DNA of 33,539 nt, taken from assembly GCA_015061495.1 (NCBI GenBank), contig SUWL01000028.1, forward strand, positions 1 to 33,539. Direction: 5' to 3'. The notes beneath the pieces were generated by a model that saw nothing but the letters and a program-made list of their open reading frames with translations, was not told the origin of the DNA and searched no databases. The stretch's first letter is position 1; each line of letters starts with the position of its first letter. Below are positions 24,608 to 33,058 of the stretch, one piece after another. A program made the translations under genes and the position numbers. This DNA is from Lentisphaerota bacterium. GTDB lineage: Bacteria; Verrucomicrobiota; Lentisphaeria; Victivallales; Victivallaceae.

Positions 24608-25904
24608 TATTTTGATGCAGGCTGATAATATTTCCAAGGCGTACCAGATCTACGCCAAACCGCATCACCGTTTCCTGCAGTGTCTGTGTGCGGGTAAAAA
24701 GCGTTTCTATGAAGAATTCTGGGCACTGCACAATATGTCCATGACCCTGAAACGCGGCGAAAGTGTCGGTATCATCGGCTGCAACGGTTCCGGTAAAAGC
24801 ACCTTGCTGCAGCTGCTCGCCGGGGTTCTGCAGCCGACCAGCGGTACGATCACCCGCAATGCCCGTATCGCGGCACTGCTGGAATTGGGCAACGGCTTCC
24901 ATCCGGACTACACCGGCAGGGAGAATATCGTGCTTGCCGCATCTCTGCAGGGGATCACTGACGCGGAATTGAAAAAACACATGGATGAGATCATTGATTT
25001 CGCCGCGATCGGGGATTTCGTTGACCGCCCGTTGAAAACCTACTCCAGCGGTATGGTTCTGCGTCTGGCGTTTGCGGTTTCCACCTTGCTGCTGCCGGAA
25101 ATTCTGATCATCGACGAAGCTCTTGCTGTCGGGGACTGTTTCTTTCAAGCCAAATGTTACTCCCACTTGCACAAACTTCTGGAAAAGGGGGTCGCTCTGC
25201 TCTTTGTTTCCCACTCGCAGGCAGTGGTCACTTCGCTGTGCAACCGCTGTTTGCTCCTGCACCATGGCGATCTGTTGCTGGATACTGATCCGGCAACTGC
25301 TTTTGATATGTATATGGAACTCAACGCGGCATCCGCCGGGCAGGGGTCTGCTGCCGCTCCCATCCGGAAAGCGGCTCCGGAAGCAGGGGCTGAAGAAGAT
25401 GAAAATAAACTTCAGACCGTTTCCCGCAGTCAGGCACCGTTCTCTTCCCGGGTGGTCAACCGGATCTCCTCATCGGTGGCGGAATTCACCGACTGCATGA
25501 TGCTGGTGGACGGCAAAGAGGTGCTTCAGCCGCGGCCCGGCAGAAACTGCACCATCCGTGCCGTTATAAAAGTCCATGAAACGTTGAAATCCACGGAGAT
25601 CGGCTGTGTGATCAGCACGATCGAAGGAGTGCAGCTTTTTGCGTTGAATTCCTACTTCAACGGCGATAATATCCCGGAACTTACGCCGGGGATCTGGGTG
25701 GCGGATTTTACTTTCAAAGTCGATCTGCGTCCGGGAACTTACTTCAAAGTCGATCTGGGGATGCGTTCTCCGATCCAGGGTGAATATGCTGATAAAGCCT
25801 TCAATGCGCTGGTCTTTGAGGTGGCTCCGGATCCGGATTCATTCCTGCCGCTGCTCTTTTCCGTACCGAACAAAATCGAATTTACCAAAGCCGGAGAACT
25901 TTGA
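24597..25904 (+). CDS. wzt: polysaccharide export ATPase with C-terminal glycan-binding domain (Wzt-like)
   Basis: AAAAGGG (24582-24588) supports ATG 24597, giving 435 residues. The N-terminal ATPase has Walker A GCNGSGKST (61-69), the LELGNGFHPDYTGRENI segment typical of the polysaccharide exporters, signature TYSSGMVLRLAF in place of the classic LSGGQ, and Walker B LIIDEALAVGD. After an acidic, alanine-rich linker (about 245-275) the C-terminal 160 residues form a beta-sandwich (AEFTDCMMLVDGKEV to GTYFKVDLGMRSP) matching Wzt-C domains. In E. coli O8/O9a the Wzt C-domain recognises the modified non-reducing end of the chain and licenses export. The presence of this domain and of a methyltransferase and kinase nearby suggests the same logic here. 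Confidence 0.93.
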   Translation: MSSDILMQADNISKAYQIYAKPHHRFLQCLCAGKKRFYEEFWALHNMSMTLKRGESVGIIGCNGSGKSTLLQLLAGVLQPTSGTITRNARIAALLELGNGFHPDYTGRENIVLAASLQGITDAELKKHMDEIIDFAAIGDFVDRPLKTYSSGMVLRLAFAVSTLLLPEILIIDEALAVGDCFFQAKCYSHLHKLLEKGVALLFVSHSQAVVTSLCNRCLLLHHGDLLLDTDPATAFDMYMELNAASAGQGSAAAPIRKAAPEAGAEEDENKLQTVSRSQAPFSSRVVNRISSSVAEFTDCMMLVDGKEVLQPRPGRNCTIRAVIKVHETLKSTEIGCVISTIEGVQLFALNSYFNGDNIPELTPGIWVADFTFKVDLRPGTYFKVDLGMRSPIQGEYADKAFNALVFEVAPDPDSFLPLLFSVPNKIEFTKAGEL

Positions 25905-25906
25905 TC

Positions 25907-26707
25907 ATGCAATATCTGCCAACTGTCAGCGATGAACAGCTGAAAACACGTCTGCTTGATCCGGATCCGGAATTTTTGAAGCAGATATTTACCAATGAAT
26001 ATGAGCGTGTCGGCATCGACCGGGCGTTGATGATCGCTGCCGATCTGCTGGTGCGCACCGGCAAGTGCCGGGATTATTCTCTGCTGGATGTCGGATGCAA
26101 TACCGGCTTGATCGGCAGAGCAATCGGCGCACTGGGCAATACCGTTGCGGGGATCGACAATTATGCAGTAAATTCCCAGCAGCTTTATGCCGATTTGATC
26201 AATGTTGAGAAGCGTGATCTGCTGGAATATATGCAGAATACCGGTACCGTCTGGGATGTGGTGCTGCTCTTGAGTGTCGCTCATCATTGGGAAACCGGTT
26301 ATGCCATGTCGGGCAATGCCATGTACACCAAAGAGCAGATCAACTGGATATTCGATCAGCTTAAAGAGCGTACTTCCATCGGAGTGTATATGGAAATGCC
26401 GCTGAATGAACCCGGATTTGACCCGGAATTTACCGACCGTTTCATTCAGGAGTATTGCGGCGGATTTGAAGTGCAGGAGATCAACCGCACCGTGGGGACA
26501 AATGGCTTTCTGCGGCGGATGTTTTTCCTTGCGTCAGCATCGGAGACACGCCGTCCGGTCTGGAAAAAGATTTTGCGCCGGGTCCGGCTCGCCGCCAGCA
26601 AGGCTCTGCTGATCAAACTGCTGCGCAATGCCCATTTGTATGAAAAAATGGAAATGGCACGCTTGACCGTTCCCCGGGTTTATTGTCCGGAAAAAATGCA
26701 GAAATAA
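25907..26707 (+). CDS. class I SAM-dependent methyltransferase
   Basis: ATG 25907 follows GGAG (25893-25896) and lies two bases after the Wzt stop. A TTG at 25901 is too close to that site. The 266-residue protein has the SAM-binding glycine motif LLDVGCNTGLIGRAIG (about 59-74), the acidic residue at the end of strand two in VAGIDNY, and VVLLLSVAHHW as motif for strand four. The C-terminal 60 residues are basic and helical (KKILRRVRLAASKALLIKLL), perhaps for membrane association. Placed between Wzt and nucleotide-sugar genes, it probably methylates a sugar of the exported glycan, possibly the terminal residue. The actual acceptor is unknown. It resembles the methyltransferase part of WbdD-type chain terminators in position and motif order, but I cannot show homology by eye. 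Confidence 0.85.
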   Translation: MQYLPTVSDEQLKTRLLDPDPEFLKQIFTNEYERVGIDRALMIAADLLVRTGKCRDYSLLDVGCNTGLIGRAIGALGNTVAGIDNYAVNSQQLYADLINVEKRDLLEYMQNTGTVWDVVLLLSVAHHWETGYAMSGNAMYTKEQINWIFDQLKERTSIGVYMEMPLNEPGFDPEFTDRFIQEYCGGFEVQEINRTVGTNGFLRRMFFLASASETRRPVWKKILRRVRLAASKALLIKLLRNAHLYEKMEMARLTVPRVYCPEKMQK

Positions 26708-26745
26708 GTGAAAAATAAATTTATCATATATCAGAGGACAGCCGT

Positions 26746-27870
26746 ATGAAAAAAGTTCTTGTAGTATTCGGTACCCGCCCGGAAGCGATCAAAATGGTGC
26801 CGGTCGCTAAAATGTTGAAAAGTTACACCGGAGATTTTGAAGTCAAAGTCTGTTCCACCGGACAGCACCGGCAGATGTTGGATCAGGTGATGGAATTTTT
26901 TGATCTGCAGGCGGATTTCGACCTCAATATCATGGCTCCGGATCAGACTCTGGCGGATGTTACCTGCAAGGTGCTCAAGGGAATGGAAGAGGTTTTCAAA
27001 CAGTGGAAACCGGATATTGTGCTGGTTCAGGGAGATACCACCACCGTGATGGCGGCGGCACTGGCGGCATTTTATCAGAAAATCGAGGTCGGCCATGTGG
27101 AAGCCGGCTTGCGTACCGGCAACCGTTATTCGCCGTGGCCCGAAGAGATGAACCGCATGATCGCCACCCAGCTGGCAACGATCCATTTTGCTCCCACCGA
27201 AACCAGCAGAAACAACCTGCTGCGCGAAGCCGTCGATCCCGGAATCGTCCATGTCACCGGCAATACGGTGATCGATGCCCTCTTTGAAGCGGTCAAAATA
27301 ATGGATAGCGATCCGGGAATGATCAAAAGTATGCAGGAGAAGTTTTCCTTCCTTGATCCGGCTAAAAAACTGGTGCTGGTTACCGGACACCGGCGGGAAA
27401 ATTTCGGGGACGGATTTTTGCAGATCTGCCGTGCCATCAAAGAGATCGCTTCCCGGGACGATGTGCAGGTCGTCTATCCCATGCACATGAACCCCAATGT
27501 CCGCAAGCCGGTAAATGAGATCCTCGGTGATGCCGGTAATGTTCACCTTATCGAGCCGCAGGATTATCCATCGTTCCTCTATCTGATGCGGCAGAGTTAC
27601 CTGATCCTCACCGATTCCGGCGGCGTGCAGGAAGAGGCTCCTTCGCTGGGAAAACCGGTGGTGGTTATGCGCGATACCACCGAACGCCCGGAAGCTGTGC
27701 AAGCCGGTACCGTTGTCCTCGCCGGAGCTGATAAGGAAAATATCTGCAAGTATGTCCTGCAGCTGCTGGACGATCAGAGCTTCTACCAGAATATGTCCCG
27801 TTCCATCAACCCCTACGGTGATGGCAAAGCTTCATGGCGGATCGCGGAATTACTGAAAAATCAGGGTTGA
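26746..27870 (+). CDS. wecB: UDP-N-acetylglucosamine 2-epimerase (non-hydrolysing)
   Basis: The 374-residue protein is a clear Wec[21 protein letters not shown] at the start, [16 protein letters not shown], the conserved [21 protein letters not shown] block, and [13 protein letters not shown] and [20 protein letters not shown] in the second lobe. It interconverts UDP-GlcNAc and UDP-ManNAc in the cytoplasm. AGAGGA upstream and a 38-base gap after the methyltransferase keep it in the operon. WecC, which would turn UDP-ManNAc into the uronic acid, is absent from the window, so the glycan may contain ManNAc itself or the next enzyme lies elsewhere. Confidence 0.97.
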   Translation: MKKVLVVFGTRPEAIKMVPVAKMLKSYTGDFEVKVCSTGQHRQMLDQVMEFFDLQADFDLNIMAPDQTLADVTCKVLKGMEEVFKQWKPDIVLVQGDTTTVMAAALAAFYQKIEVGHVEAGLRTGNRYSPWPEEMNRMIATQLATIHFAPTETSRNNLLREAVDPGIVHVTGNTVIDALFEAVKIMDSDPGMIKSMQEKFSFLDPAKKLVLVTGHRRENFGDGFLQICRAIKEIASRDDVQVVYPMHMNPNVRKPVNEILGDAGNVHLIEPQDYPSFLYLMRQSYLILTDSGGVQEEAPSLGKPVVVMRDTTERPEAVQAGTVVLAGADKENICKYVLQLLDDQSFYQNMSRSINPYGDGKASWRIAELLKNQG

Positions 27871-27872
27871 TC

Positions 27873-28943
27873 ATGGCAAACCGGATTATCGTCACCGGCG
27901 GCGCCGGATTTATCGGTTCCGCGCTTGTCCGGCACATCATCGGCAGCACCGCAGATCAGGTCTGCGTGGTCGATAAACTTACCTATGCCGGAAATCTGGA
28001 ATCTCTGGCAGCGGTTTCTTCATCCGACCGGTTCCGCTTTGAGCAGTGTGACATTTGCGATAAAGAGGCACTTGACCGGATCTTCGCGGATTTCCTGCCG
28101 ACACATGTGATGCATCTTGCCGCTGAAAGTCACGTAGACCGCTCCATTGATGCGCCGGGAGAGTTCATACAGACCAATATCATCGGCACTTATACGCTGC
28201 TGGAATCGGCAAGAAAGTATTTTTCTTCTCTGGATGAAGCGGCAAAAGCGGCGTTCCGGTTTCACCACATTTCCACCGACGAAGTTTATGGAGATCTGGT
28301 AAATGACGATGATTTTTTCCGGGAAACGACCGCTTATGCGCCGAGTTCACCGTATTCGGCATCCAAGGCGGCAAGCGACCATCTGGTGCGGGCGTGGAAA
28401 AGAACATTTCAACTGCCGACACTGGTGACCAACTGTTCCAATAACTACGGACCTTATCATTTCCCGGAAAAACTGATCCCGCTGATGATCCTGCACGCAC
28501 TGGACGGCAGAGAATTGCCGGTTTACGGACAGGGTTTGCAGATCCGGGACTGGCTCTATGTGGAAGATCACGCCCGGGCTCTCTATCTGGTCGCCACCAG
28601 AGGAAAACCCGGCGAAACCTATAATATCGGCGGTCATAACGAGAAAAAAAATATTGAAGTGGTAAAGACCATTTGTTCACTGCTGGATGAGTTGTCCCCC
28701 CGGGCGGACGGCAGATCTTATGCGGAACAGATCGTATTTGTTTCCGACCGCCCCGGACATGATATGCGTTACGCCATTGATGCGGATAAGATCGCCCGGG
28801 AGCTGAACTGGAAACCGCAGGAGACCTTTGAGAGCGGCATCCGCAAAACGGTGTTGTGGTATCTGGAACACAAAAATAAGTGGTGTGCCAGAGTTTTAAG
28901 CGGTGAATACCGTATGGAACGGTTGGGAAAAGGGGGTAAGTGA
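27873..28943 (+). CDS. rfbB: dTDP-glucose 4,6-dehydratase
   Basis: ATG 27873 is two bases after the wecB stop, with AGGG at 27863-27866, and gives 356 residues. It is a short-chain dehydrogenase fold: [15 protein letters not shown] binds [15 protein letters not shown] and [12 protein letters not shown] are RmlB motifs, and [12 protein letters not shown], the [10 protein letters not shown] catalytic tyrosine and lysine, and [15 protein letters not shown] follow. It converts dTDP-glucose to dTDP-4-keto-6-deoxyglucose, the second step to dTDP-L-rhamnose. It is followed one base later by rfbA. Confidence 0.97.
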   Translation: MANRIIVTGGAGFIGSALVRHIIGSTADQVCVVDKLTYAGNLESLAAVSSSDRFRFEQCDICDKEALDRIFADFLPTHVMHLAAESHVDRSIDAPGEFIQTNIIGTYTLLESARKYFSSLDEAAKAAFRFHHISTDEVYGDLVNDDDFFRETTAYAPSSPYSASKAASDHLVRAWKRTFQLPTLVTNCSNNYGPYHFPEKLIPLMILHALDGRELPVYGQGLQIRDWLYVEDHARALYLVATRGKPGETYNIGGHNEKKNIEVVKTICSLLDELSPRADGRSYAEQIVFVSDRPGHDMRYAIDADKIARELNWKPQETFESGIRKTVLWYLEHKNKWCARVLSGEYRMERLGKGGK

Positions 28944-28944
28944 T

Positions 28945-29823
28945 ATGAAAGGTATCGTACTTGCCGGAGGTGCCGGCAGCAGACTGCATCCGGTGACCGT
29001 CGGAGTTTCCAAGCAACTGCTGGCGGTTTATGACAAACCGATGGTTTACTACCCGATTTCCGTGCTGATGCTGGCGGGGATCCGGGAAATATTGATCATT
29101 ACCACCCCGGAAGATCAAAGTTCATTTCAACGACTGCTGGGTGACGGCAGTAAGTTCGGAGTGGAGTTTTCTTATGCCGTTCAGCCCCGTCCGGAAGGTC
29201 TGGCGCAGGCATTCATCATCGGCAGGGAATTTATCGGCGATTCCCGGGTGGCACTGGTTTTAGGTGACAATATTTTTTACGGAGCGCATCTTTCTTCACT
29301 GCTCAAGGATGCTGTCGCCAGAGAATCCGGTGCCACGGTATTCGGCTACTGCGTCCGGGATCCGGAACGTTTCGGAGTCGTGGAGTTCGACGAAAACGGC
29401 AAGGCGGTCTCCATCGAGGAAAAACCGGCGGTCCCCAAGTCAAATTACGCTGTGACCGGGGTTTATTTCTACGACAACGAGGTGGTTTCCATCGCCGAAA
29501 GCATCAAACCGTCCGCCAGAGGAGAACTGGAAATAACTGCGGTAAATAACGCATATCTGCAAAAGGGAAAACTCCATGTCGAAACGCTTGGCCGGGGGTA
29601 TGCGTGGCTCGATACCGGTACCCACCGCAGCATGCTGGAAGCTGCCAATTTCATCCACACCATCGAAACCCGGCAGGGATTGCAGGTCGCATGTCTGGAA
29701 GAGATCGCATTTGAAAACCACTGGCTGGATGCGGAAGACTTGCGCCGTTCTGCTTCGGAAATGCTTAAAACCGAATACGGTCAGTATCTGTTGAGGATCG
29801 CCGACGGAGAGAACCGCAGATGA
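28945..29823 (+). CDS. rfbA: glucose-1-phosphate thymidylyltransferase
   Basis: The strong site AGGGGG (28931-28936) fixes ATG 28945, one base after the rfbB stop; product 292 residues, as usual. The N-terminal nucleotidyl-transfer signature is [20 protein letters not shown], then [28 protein letters not shown] and [18 protein letters not shown] are further RmlA motifs. It makes dTDP-glucose from glucose-1-phosphate and dTTP and is the first enzyme of the rhamnose branch, usually inhibited by dTDP-rhamnose. The stop overlaps the next start (ATGA). Confidence 0.97.
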   Translation: MKGIVLAGGAGSRLHPVTVGVSKQLLAVYDKPMVYYPISVLMLAGIREILIITTPEDQSSFQRLLGDGSKFGVEFSYAVQPRPEGLAQAFIIGREFIGDSRVALVLGDNIFYGAHLSSLLKDAVARESGATVFGYCVRDPERFGVVEFDENGKAVSIEEKPAVPKSNYAVTGVYFYDNEVVSIAESIKPSARGELEITAVNNAYLQKGKLHVETLGRGYAWLDTGTHRSMLEAANFIHTIETRQGLQVACLEEIAFENHWLDAEDLRRSASEMLKTEYGQYLLRIADGENRR

Positions 29824-30386
29824 AAATCATTGAGTGTGCCGTCCCGGAAGTAAAAGTGATCATCCCCGACGTTTTCGGCGATGAAAGGGGATATTTTTTT
29901 GAATCGTGGAACGAACAGAAGTTTGCCGCTGCCGGGATCTTCTGCCGTTGGGTGCAGGATAATGAATCCAGATCCAGGGCGGGAGTCATCCGGGGGCTGC
30001 ACTATCAGCTGCCGCCTTATACCCAGGCAAAACTGGTCAGAGTGATCGAGGGCAAAGTGCTGGATGTGGCGGTAGATATCCGCAAAGATTCGCCGACATT
30101 CGGCAGGTATGCGGCAGTGGAACTTTCCGGGGAAAACAAGTATCAGTTGTTTATTCCCCGGGGATTTGCACACGGATTTGCGGTGCTTTCTGAAACGGTG
30201 GTTTTCGCCTATAAGTGCGACAATATCTATATGCCGGCAAGCGAAAGGGGGATCGCCTGGGATGATCCGCAGTTGGGGATAAATTGGCAGATCCCCGCTG
30301 AAAATGCCGTTTTATCCGGTAAAGACCGGCTCAATCCCGTTTTTGCCGCCGGGGAATTTTTTGACGGAGCAGAGTATTTGAGATGA
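29820..30386 (+). CDS. rfbC: dTDP-4-dehydrorhamnose 3,5-epimerase
   Basis: The 188-residue cupin-type enzyme shows the RmlC set: [19 protein letters not shown], the catalytic histidine in [33 protein letters not shown] and [15 protein letters not shown]. It epimerises carbons 3 and 5 of the 4-keto sugar. Both ends overlap neighbouring genes by four bases, indicating translational coupling within the rhamnose set. Confidence 0.97.
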   Translation: MKIIECAVPEVKVIIPDVFGDERGYFFESWNEQKFAAAGIFCRWVQDNESRSRAGVIRGLHYQLPPYTQAKLVRVIEGKVLDVAVDIRKDSPTFGRYAAVELSGENKYQLFIPRGFAHGFAVLSETVVFAYKCDNIYMPASERGIAWDDPQLGINWQIPAENAVLSGKDRLNPVFAAGEFFDGAEYLR

Positions 30387-31234
30387 AGATCCTCGTGACC
30401 GGCGGCAAAGGCATGCTCGGCAGAACACTTTGCCGCAGCTGGCAGGATTGGGAAGTCGTCCCGGCCGACCTGCCGGAAGCTGATATTACCGATAAGGTAA
30501 AATTCCATGATCTGGTCGCTTCAGTTTGTCCGGATGCGGTTATCCACTGTGCTGCCATGACTGCCGTTGATAAGTGTGAATGTGCCGTAGAACAGGCGTA
30601 TTTGCTCAATGAAACCGGTTCTGCCAATGTCGCATCGGCGTGTGCGGCAAACCGGGTGCGTTTGATCGCGATTTCCACGGATTATGTTTTTGACGGCAGA
30701 GCAGAGCATCCTTATGATGAATTTGATCAGCCCAACGGCGGCGATACGGTTTACGGTAAAAGCAAATTTGCCGGAGAAGAGGCGGTGCGCCGTGCGGTTG
30801 TCGACCATGTGATCTGCCGGATTTCATGGCTTTACGGTCCGGGAGGACCGAGTTTTGTTCACACCATGCTGCAGCTTGCCGACGGAAGCCGTCCGGAACT
30901 GAAAGTGGTGGCAGATCAGATCGGCAATCCGACTTCAACATTGGCAGTGGCGGCAAAATTGCGGGAAATCGTTTTGCGTCCGGAGGTTCGCGGGACACTG
31001 CACTTAACTTGCGAAGGAGAGGCATCATGGGCGGAATTTGCCGCTGAAATTTTCCGTTTGGCAGGTCGGAATCAACGGATCGTGCCATGTTCGACGGAGG
31101 AGTTTCCCCGTCCGGCGCCCCGCCCGAAAAATTCGCGTCTGACCAAGTTGCGGCTGAAAGAGTTGGGCTTTGCCCCCATGCCGCACTGGCAGGATGCGCT
31201 GGCTGAATTTATGAAAGAGGAATTTCCCGGATGA
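30383..31234 (+). CDS. rfbD: dTDP-4-dehydrorhamnose reductase
   Basis: The 283-residue protein is RmlD: ILVTGGKGMLGRTL for NADPH binding, DITDKVKFHDL, VIHCAAMTAVDKCE, the STDYVFDGRAEHPYDE motif and YGKSKFAGEE with catalytic tyrosine and lysine, then RISWLYGPGGPSFV. It reduces the keto sugar to dTDP-L-rhamnose and so completes the four-enzyme pathway of this operon. Starts and ends with four-base overlaps. Confidence 0.96.
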   Translation: MKILVTGGKGMLGRTLCRSWQDWEVVPADLPEADITDKVKFHDLVASVCPDAVIHCAAMTAVDKCECAVEQAYLLNETGSANVASACAANRVRLIAISTDYVFDGRAEHPYDEFDQPNGGDTVYGKSKFAGEEAVRRAVVDHVICRISWLYGPGGPSFVHTMLQLADGSRPELKVVADQIGNPTSTLAVAAKLREIVLRPEVRGTLHLTCEGEASWAEFAAEIFRLAGRNQRIVPCSTEEFPRPAPRPKNSRLTKLRLKELGFAPMPHWQDALAEFMKEEFPG

Positions 31235-32148
31235 CTGATATCCTGCTTGCCACCTGGAATTCGGCGAAGTTTCTTGAAGAACAGATCGATTCCATTATTG
31301 CCCAAACTGTTACGGATTGGCGGCTGCTGATCCGTGACGGGGGGTCAAGTGATGAAACACTGGCGATAATTGACCGGTACAGCAGTAAAGATGCCAGGAT
31401 CATGCTGGTGGAGCAGGGGCAGGCAGGAGCGATGGAAAATTTTTCCAGATTGTTGAAATTTGCCGAAGCCGACGAAGTGATGTTTGCTGACCACGACGAT
31501 GTGTGGCTGCCGGAAAAGGTGGAAAAATCCAGGAAGTTTCTGCAGGAAGTTTCTGCAGAAGTTCCGGATGGCACACCGGTATGCGTATTTACCGATGCGC
31601 TGGTTACCGATGCGGATCTTGCCGTGATCGCCCCGTCCAATTTGCGGAATCAGCACCTTGATCCGGCAGGCGGGCTGTCATTGCCCCGGCTGCTGGTGCA
31701 GAATGTTCCATCGGGCAATACGATGATTTTCAACCGGGCATTGGTGAAGTTGATCGACCCGATCCCGGCAACGGCGGTGATGCACGACCATTATGCGGCA
31801 TTGGCAGCGGCGGCGGCAGGGAGAATAGAGTATTTGAATGAGCCGACCTTGCTTTACCGTCAGCACCATGCGAACGTATTGGGGAGCAGTTCCTACGGAG
31901 TGCGGGAGATGTTCCGCAAATTATCCGGTGGTGCAGGCGTGCTGCGCAAGCGTTTTTTTGCCAACTGCCGTCAGGCGGAAGCTCTCTTGAACAGCGGGAT
32001 CGAAGTGGATGAAAAAAGTGCCGCTTTGCTGAAAACGTTTGCTTCTCTGGAAAAGATGACTTTTATTAAACGCAAATACACCATTATCCGTTACGGTTTC
32101 TGGAAAACCGGTTTTCTCCGCAATTTGGGGATGCTCATTCTGATCTGA
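31231..32148 (+). CDS. GT2-family glycosyltransferase (rhamnosyltransferase-like)
   Basis: The 305-residue protein is a GT-A fold transferase: TDILLATWNSAKFLEEQIDS at the start, LIRDGGSSDETL, and the metal site FADHDDVWLPEKV with an intact DHDD. QNVPSGNTMIFNRALV and AVMHDHYAALAAAA hold the acceptor-side histidine-aspartate region usual in rhamnosyltransferase relatives. No membrane segment is present. It is the last gene of the operon and directly follows the enzymes for dTDP-L-rhamnose, so transfer of rhamnose is a reasonable inference. The start overlaps the rfbD stop by four bases. Confidence 0.9.
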   Translation: MTDILLATWNSAKFLEEQIDSIIAQTVTDWRLLIRDGGSSDETLAIIDRYSSKDARIMLVEQGQAGAMENFSRLLKFAEADEVMFADHDDVWLPEKVEKSRKFLQEVSAEVPDGTPVCVFTDALVTDADLAVIAPSNLRNQHLDPAGGLSLPRLLVQNVPSGNTMIFNRALVKLIDPIPATAVMHDHYAALAAAAAGRIEYLNEPTLLYRQHHANVLGSSSYGVREMFRKLSGGAGVLRKRFFANCRQAEALLNSGIEVDEKSAALLKTFASLEKMTFIKRKYTIIRYGFWKTGFLRNLGMLILI

Positions 32149-32171
32149 TGTAAAAAATGTTGAATTTTTTG

Positions 32172-32211
32172 GCTGTTGGGACATAAAATATCCAAACAGC
32201 TGTGCTGTTTT
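32172..32211 (+). other. overlapping alternative hairpins after the operon, weak terminator or attenuator candidate
   Basis: AACAGC at 32195-32200 can pair upstream with GCTGTT at 32172-32177 (with an additional GGA/TCC match) or downstream with GCTGTT at 32204-32209, where the 7-pair stem has a three-base loop and runs into four T. The two pairings exclude each other. The T-run is short, so termination would be inefficient. Confidence 0.35.
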
Positions 32212-32263
32212 ATACGCAAGTATCGTAACCTTTGAAGCTAATCAAACCCAGGAGGCTGACACA

Positions 32264-32380
32264 ATGAAATTCCGTATGGTTCACAACAATCTGAACGTTT
32301 TTGACCTTGATAAGAGCATCAAATTTTATCAGCTGGGGTATAAAGGTAATTTTTGTTTTGCCCTGCTTGCATTTTTATGA
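32264..32380 (+). pseudogene. 5' fragment of a glyoxalase I-like gene (truncated first copy)
   Basis: The frame opens with a good AGGAGG site (32250-32254 region) and encodes MKFRMVHNNLNVFDLDKSIK followed by FYQ, identical in protein to the complete copy downstream. After codon 23 homology ends abruptly, and 15 unrelated codons (LGYKGNFCFALLAFL) lead to TGA at 32378-32380. The 38-residue product lacks most metal ligands and the fold. The junction at 32333 lies in sequence that serves as the promoter region of the second copy, so a deletion or recombination between two glyoxalase genes is likely. Confidence 0.8.
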
Positions 32381-32395
32381 TGAACGAGGTATATT
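32367..32395 (+). promoter_or_regulatory. promoter of the second glyoxalase copy
   Basis: TTGCAT at 32367-32372, a 17-base spacer and TATATT at 32390-32395 lie 37 bases before the start codon and just before the conserved leader. It resembles the TTGCAA/TATATT promoters at 15784 and 19836. Confidence 0.6.
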
Positions 32396-32431
32396 ACCTC
32401 TGAAGATAATTAAACCCAGGAGATATATCCA

Positions 32432-32782
32432 ATGAAATTTCGCATGGTTCACAATAACTTAAACGTTTTCGATCTTGACAAAAGCATCAAATTTTATCAG
32501 GATGCCTTTGATATGCACGAAGTGCGCCGTATAAACGCTAAAGATGGTTCTTTTATCATTGTTTACCTTGAAGACGGCAACAGCAGCCACCAGTTGGAAT
32601 TGACTTGGCTGCGGGAAATGGATCGTCCCTACGATTTGGGCGACAATGAATTTCATTTGGCTTTCAAAGTCGATGATTACGAAGGAGCCCACAAACGCCA
32701 CTCCGAAATGGGCTGCATCTGTTACGAAAATCCCGAAATGGGAATCTATTTTGTGACCGACCCAAACGGCTGTGTTGCCTAA
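32432..32782 (+). pseudogene. gloA: lactoylglutathione lyase (glyoxalase I)-like gene, apparently cut just before the last metal ligand
   Basis: The 116-residue frame, with CAGGAG upstream, is a vicinal-oxygen-chelate protein very like short bacterial glyoxalase I: MVHNNLNVFDLDKSIKFY, HQLELTWL, LGDNEFHLAFKVDDYE, MGIYFVTDPNG. Glyoxalase I turns the glutathione (or other thiol) adduct of methylglyoxal into a lactoyl thioester. Of the four metal ligands known in E. coli (His5, Glu56, His74, Glu122), three are visible as His7, Glu56 and His75. The fourth should sit four residues after DPNG, where family members read DPDGYWxE; here codon 117 is TAA. One base change from GAA would explain it, or the 3' end was replaced, since the following DNA shows no family sequence. 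It may be inactive or rely on another ligand; sequencing error is possible. Confidence 0.75.
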
Positions 32783-32993
32783 ACGAATACTTACCCATTT
32801 GTTAAAATGAAATTACATTCGTGGTATATTATACGAAGTACATTTCAAAAAAATCTCTCGTTTTACGATAGTTTGAATCAACTTTTACTAAGTTTTGTCG
32901 GACACTTTTCAAAGCAGTTTCTCTATGTGAACGTAAAGAAGCAAGTGTCAAAAACACAATCCATTCATTTGGATAAAACTGTCTTGCTGGGTA

Positions 32994-33038
32994 CCGGAAT
33001 ACTTTTCCCTGCAGTGCCGGTGAAAAAGTAATTCCCGG
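32994..33038 (+). other. long imperfect hairpin
   Basis: CCGGAATACTTTT can pair with AAAAGTAATTCCCGG through about 14 to 15 base pairs with two single-base bulges and a loop of 16 to 17 bases. It lies 20 bases before a strong terminator. It may be part of a small RNA or the scar of an inserted element. Confidence 0.5.
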
Positions 33039-33058
33039 AAAACAAAAGATAGCCTGAT

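Larger units (their letters stand above)
32228..32500 (+). repeat. two direct copies of a glyoxalase leader and 5' coding part (105 bases each)
   Basis: Bases 32228-32332 and 32396-32500 align without gaps. The untranslated leader (ACCTYTGAAGMTAATYAAACCCAGGAG) is conserved apart from a few bases near the ribosome-binding site. In the 23 shared codons I count ten nucleotide differences, all silent, so both encode the same residues. This is the pattern of diverged homologues under protein-level selection, not of a fresh tandem duplication. Confidence 0.85.

Noticed and set aside
32807-33031. A 74-codon + strand open frame after the glyoxalase copy
   Set aside because: No ribosome-binding site, AT-rich and low-complexity sequence, no motif; it is just the same frame continuing after the glyoxalase stop.
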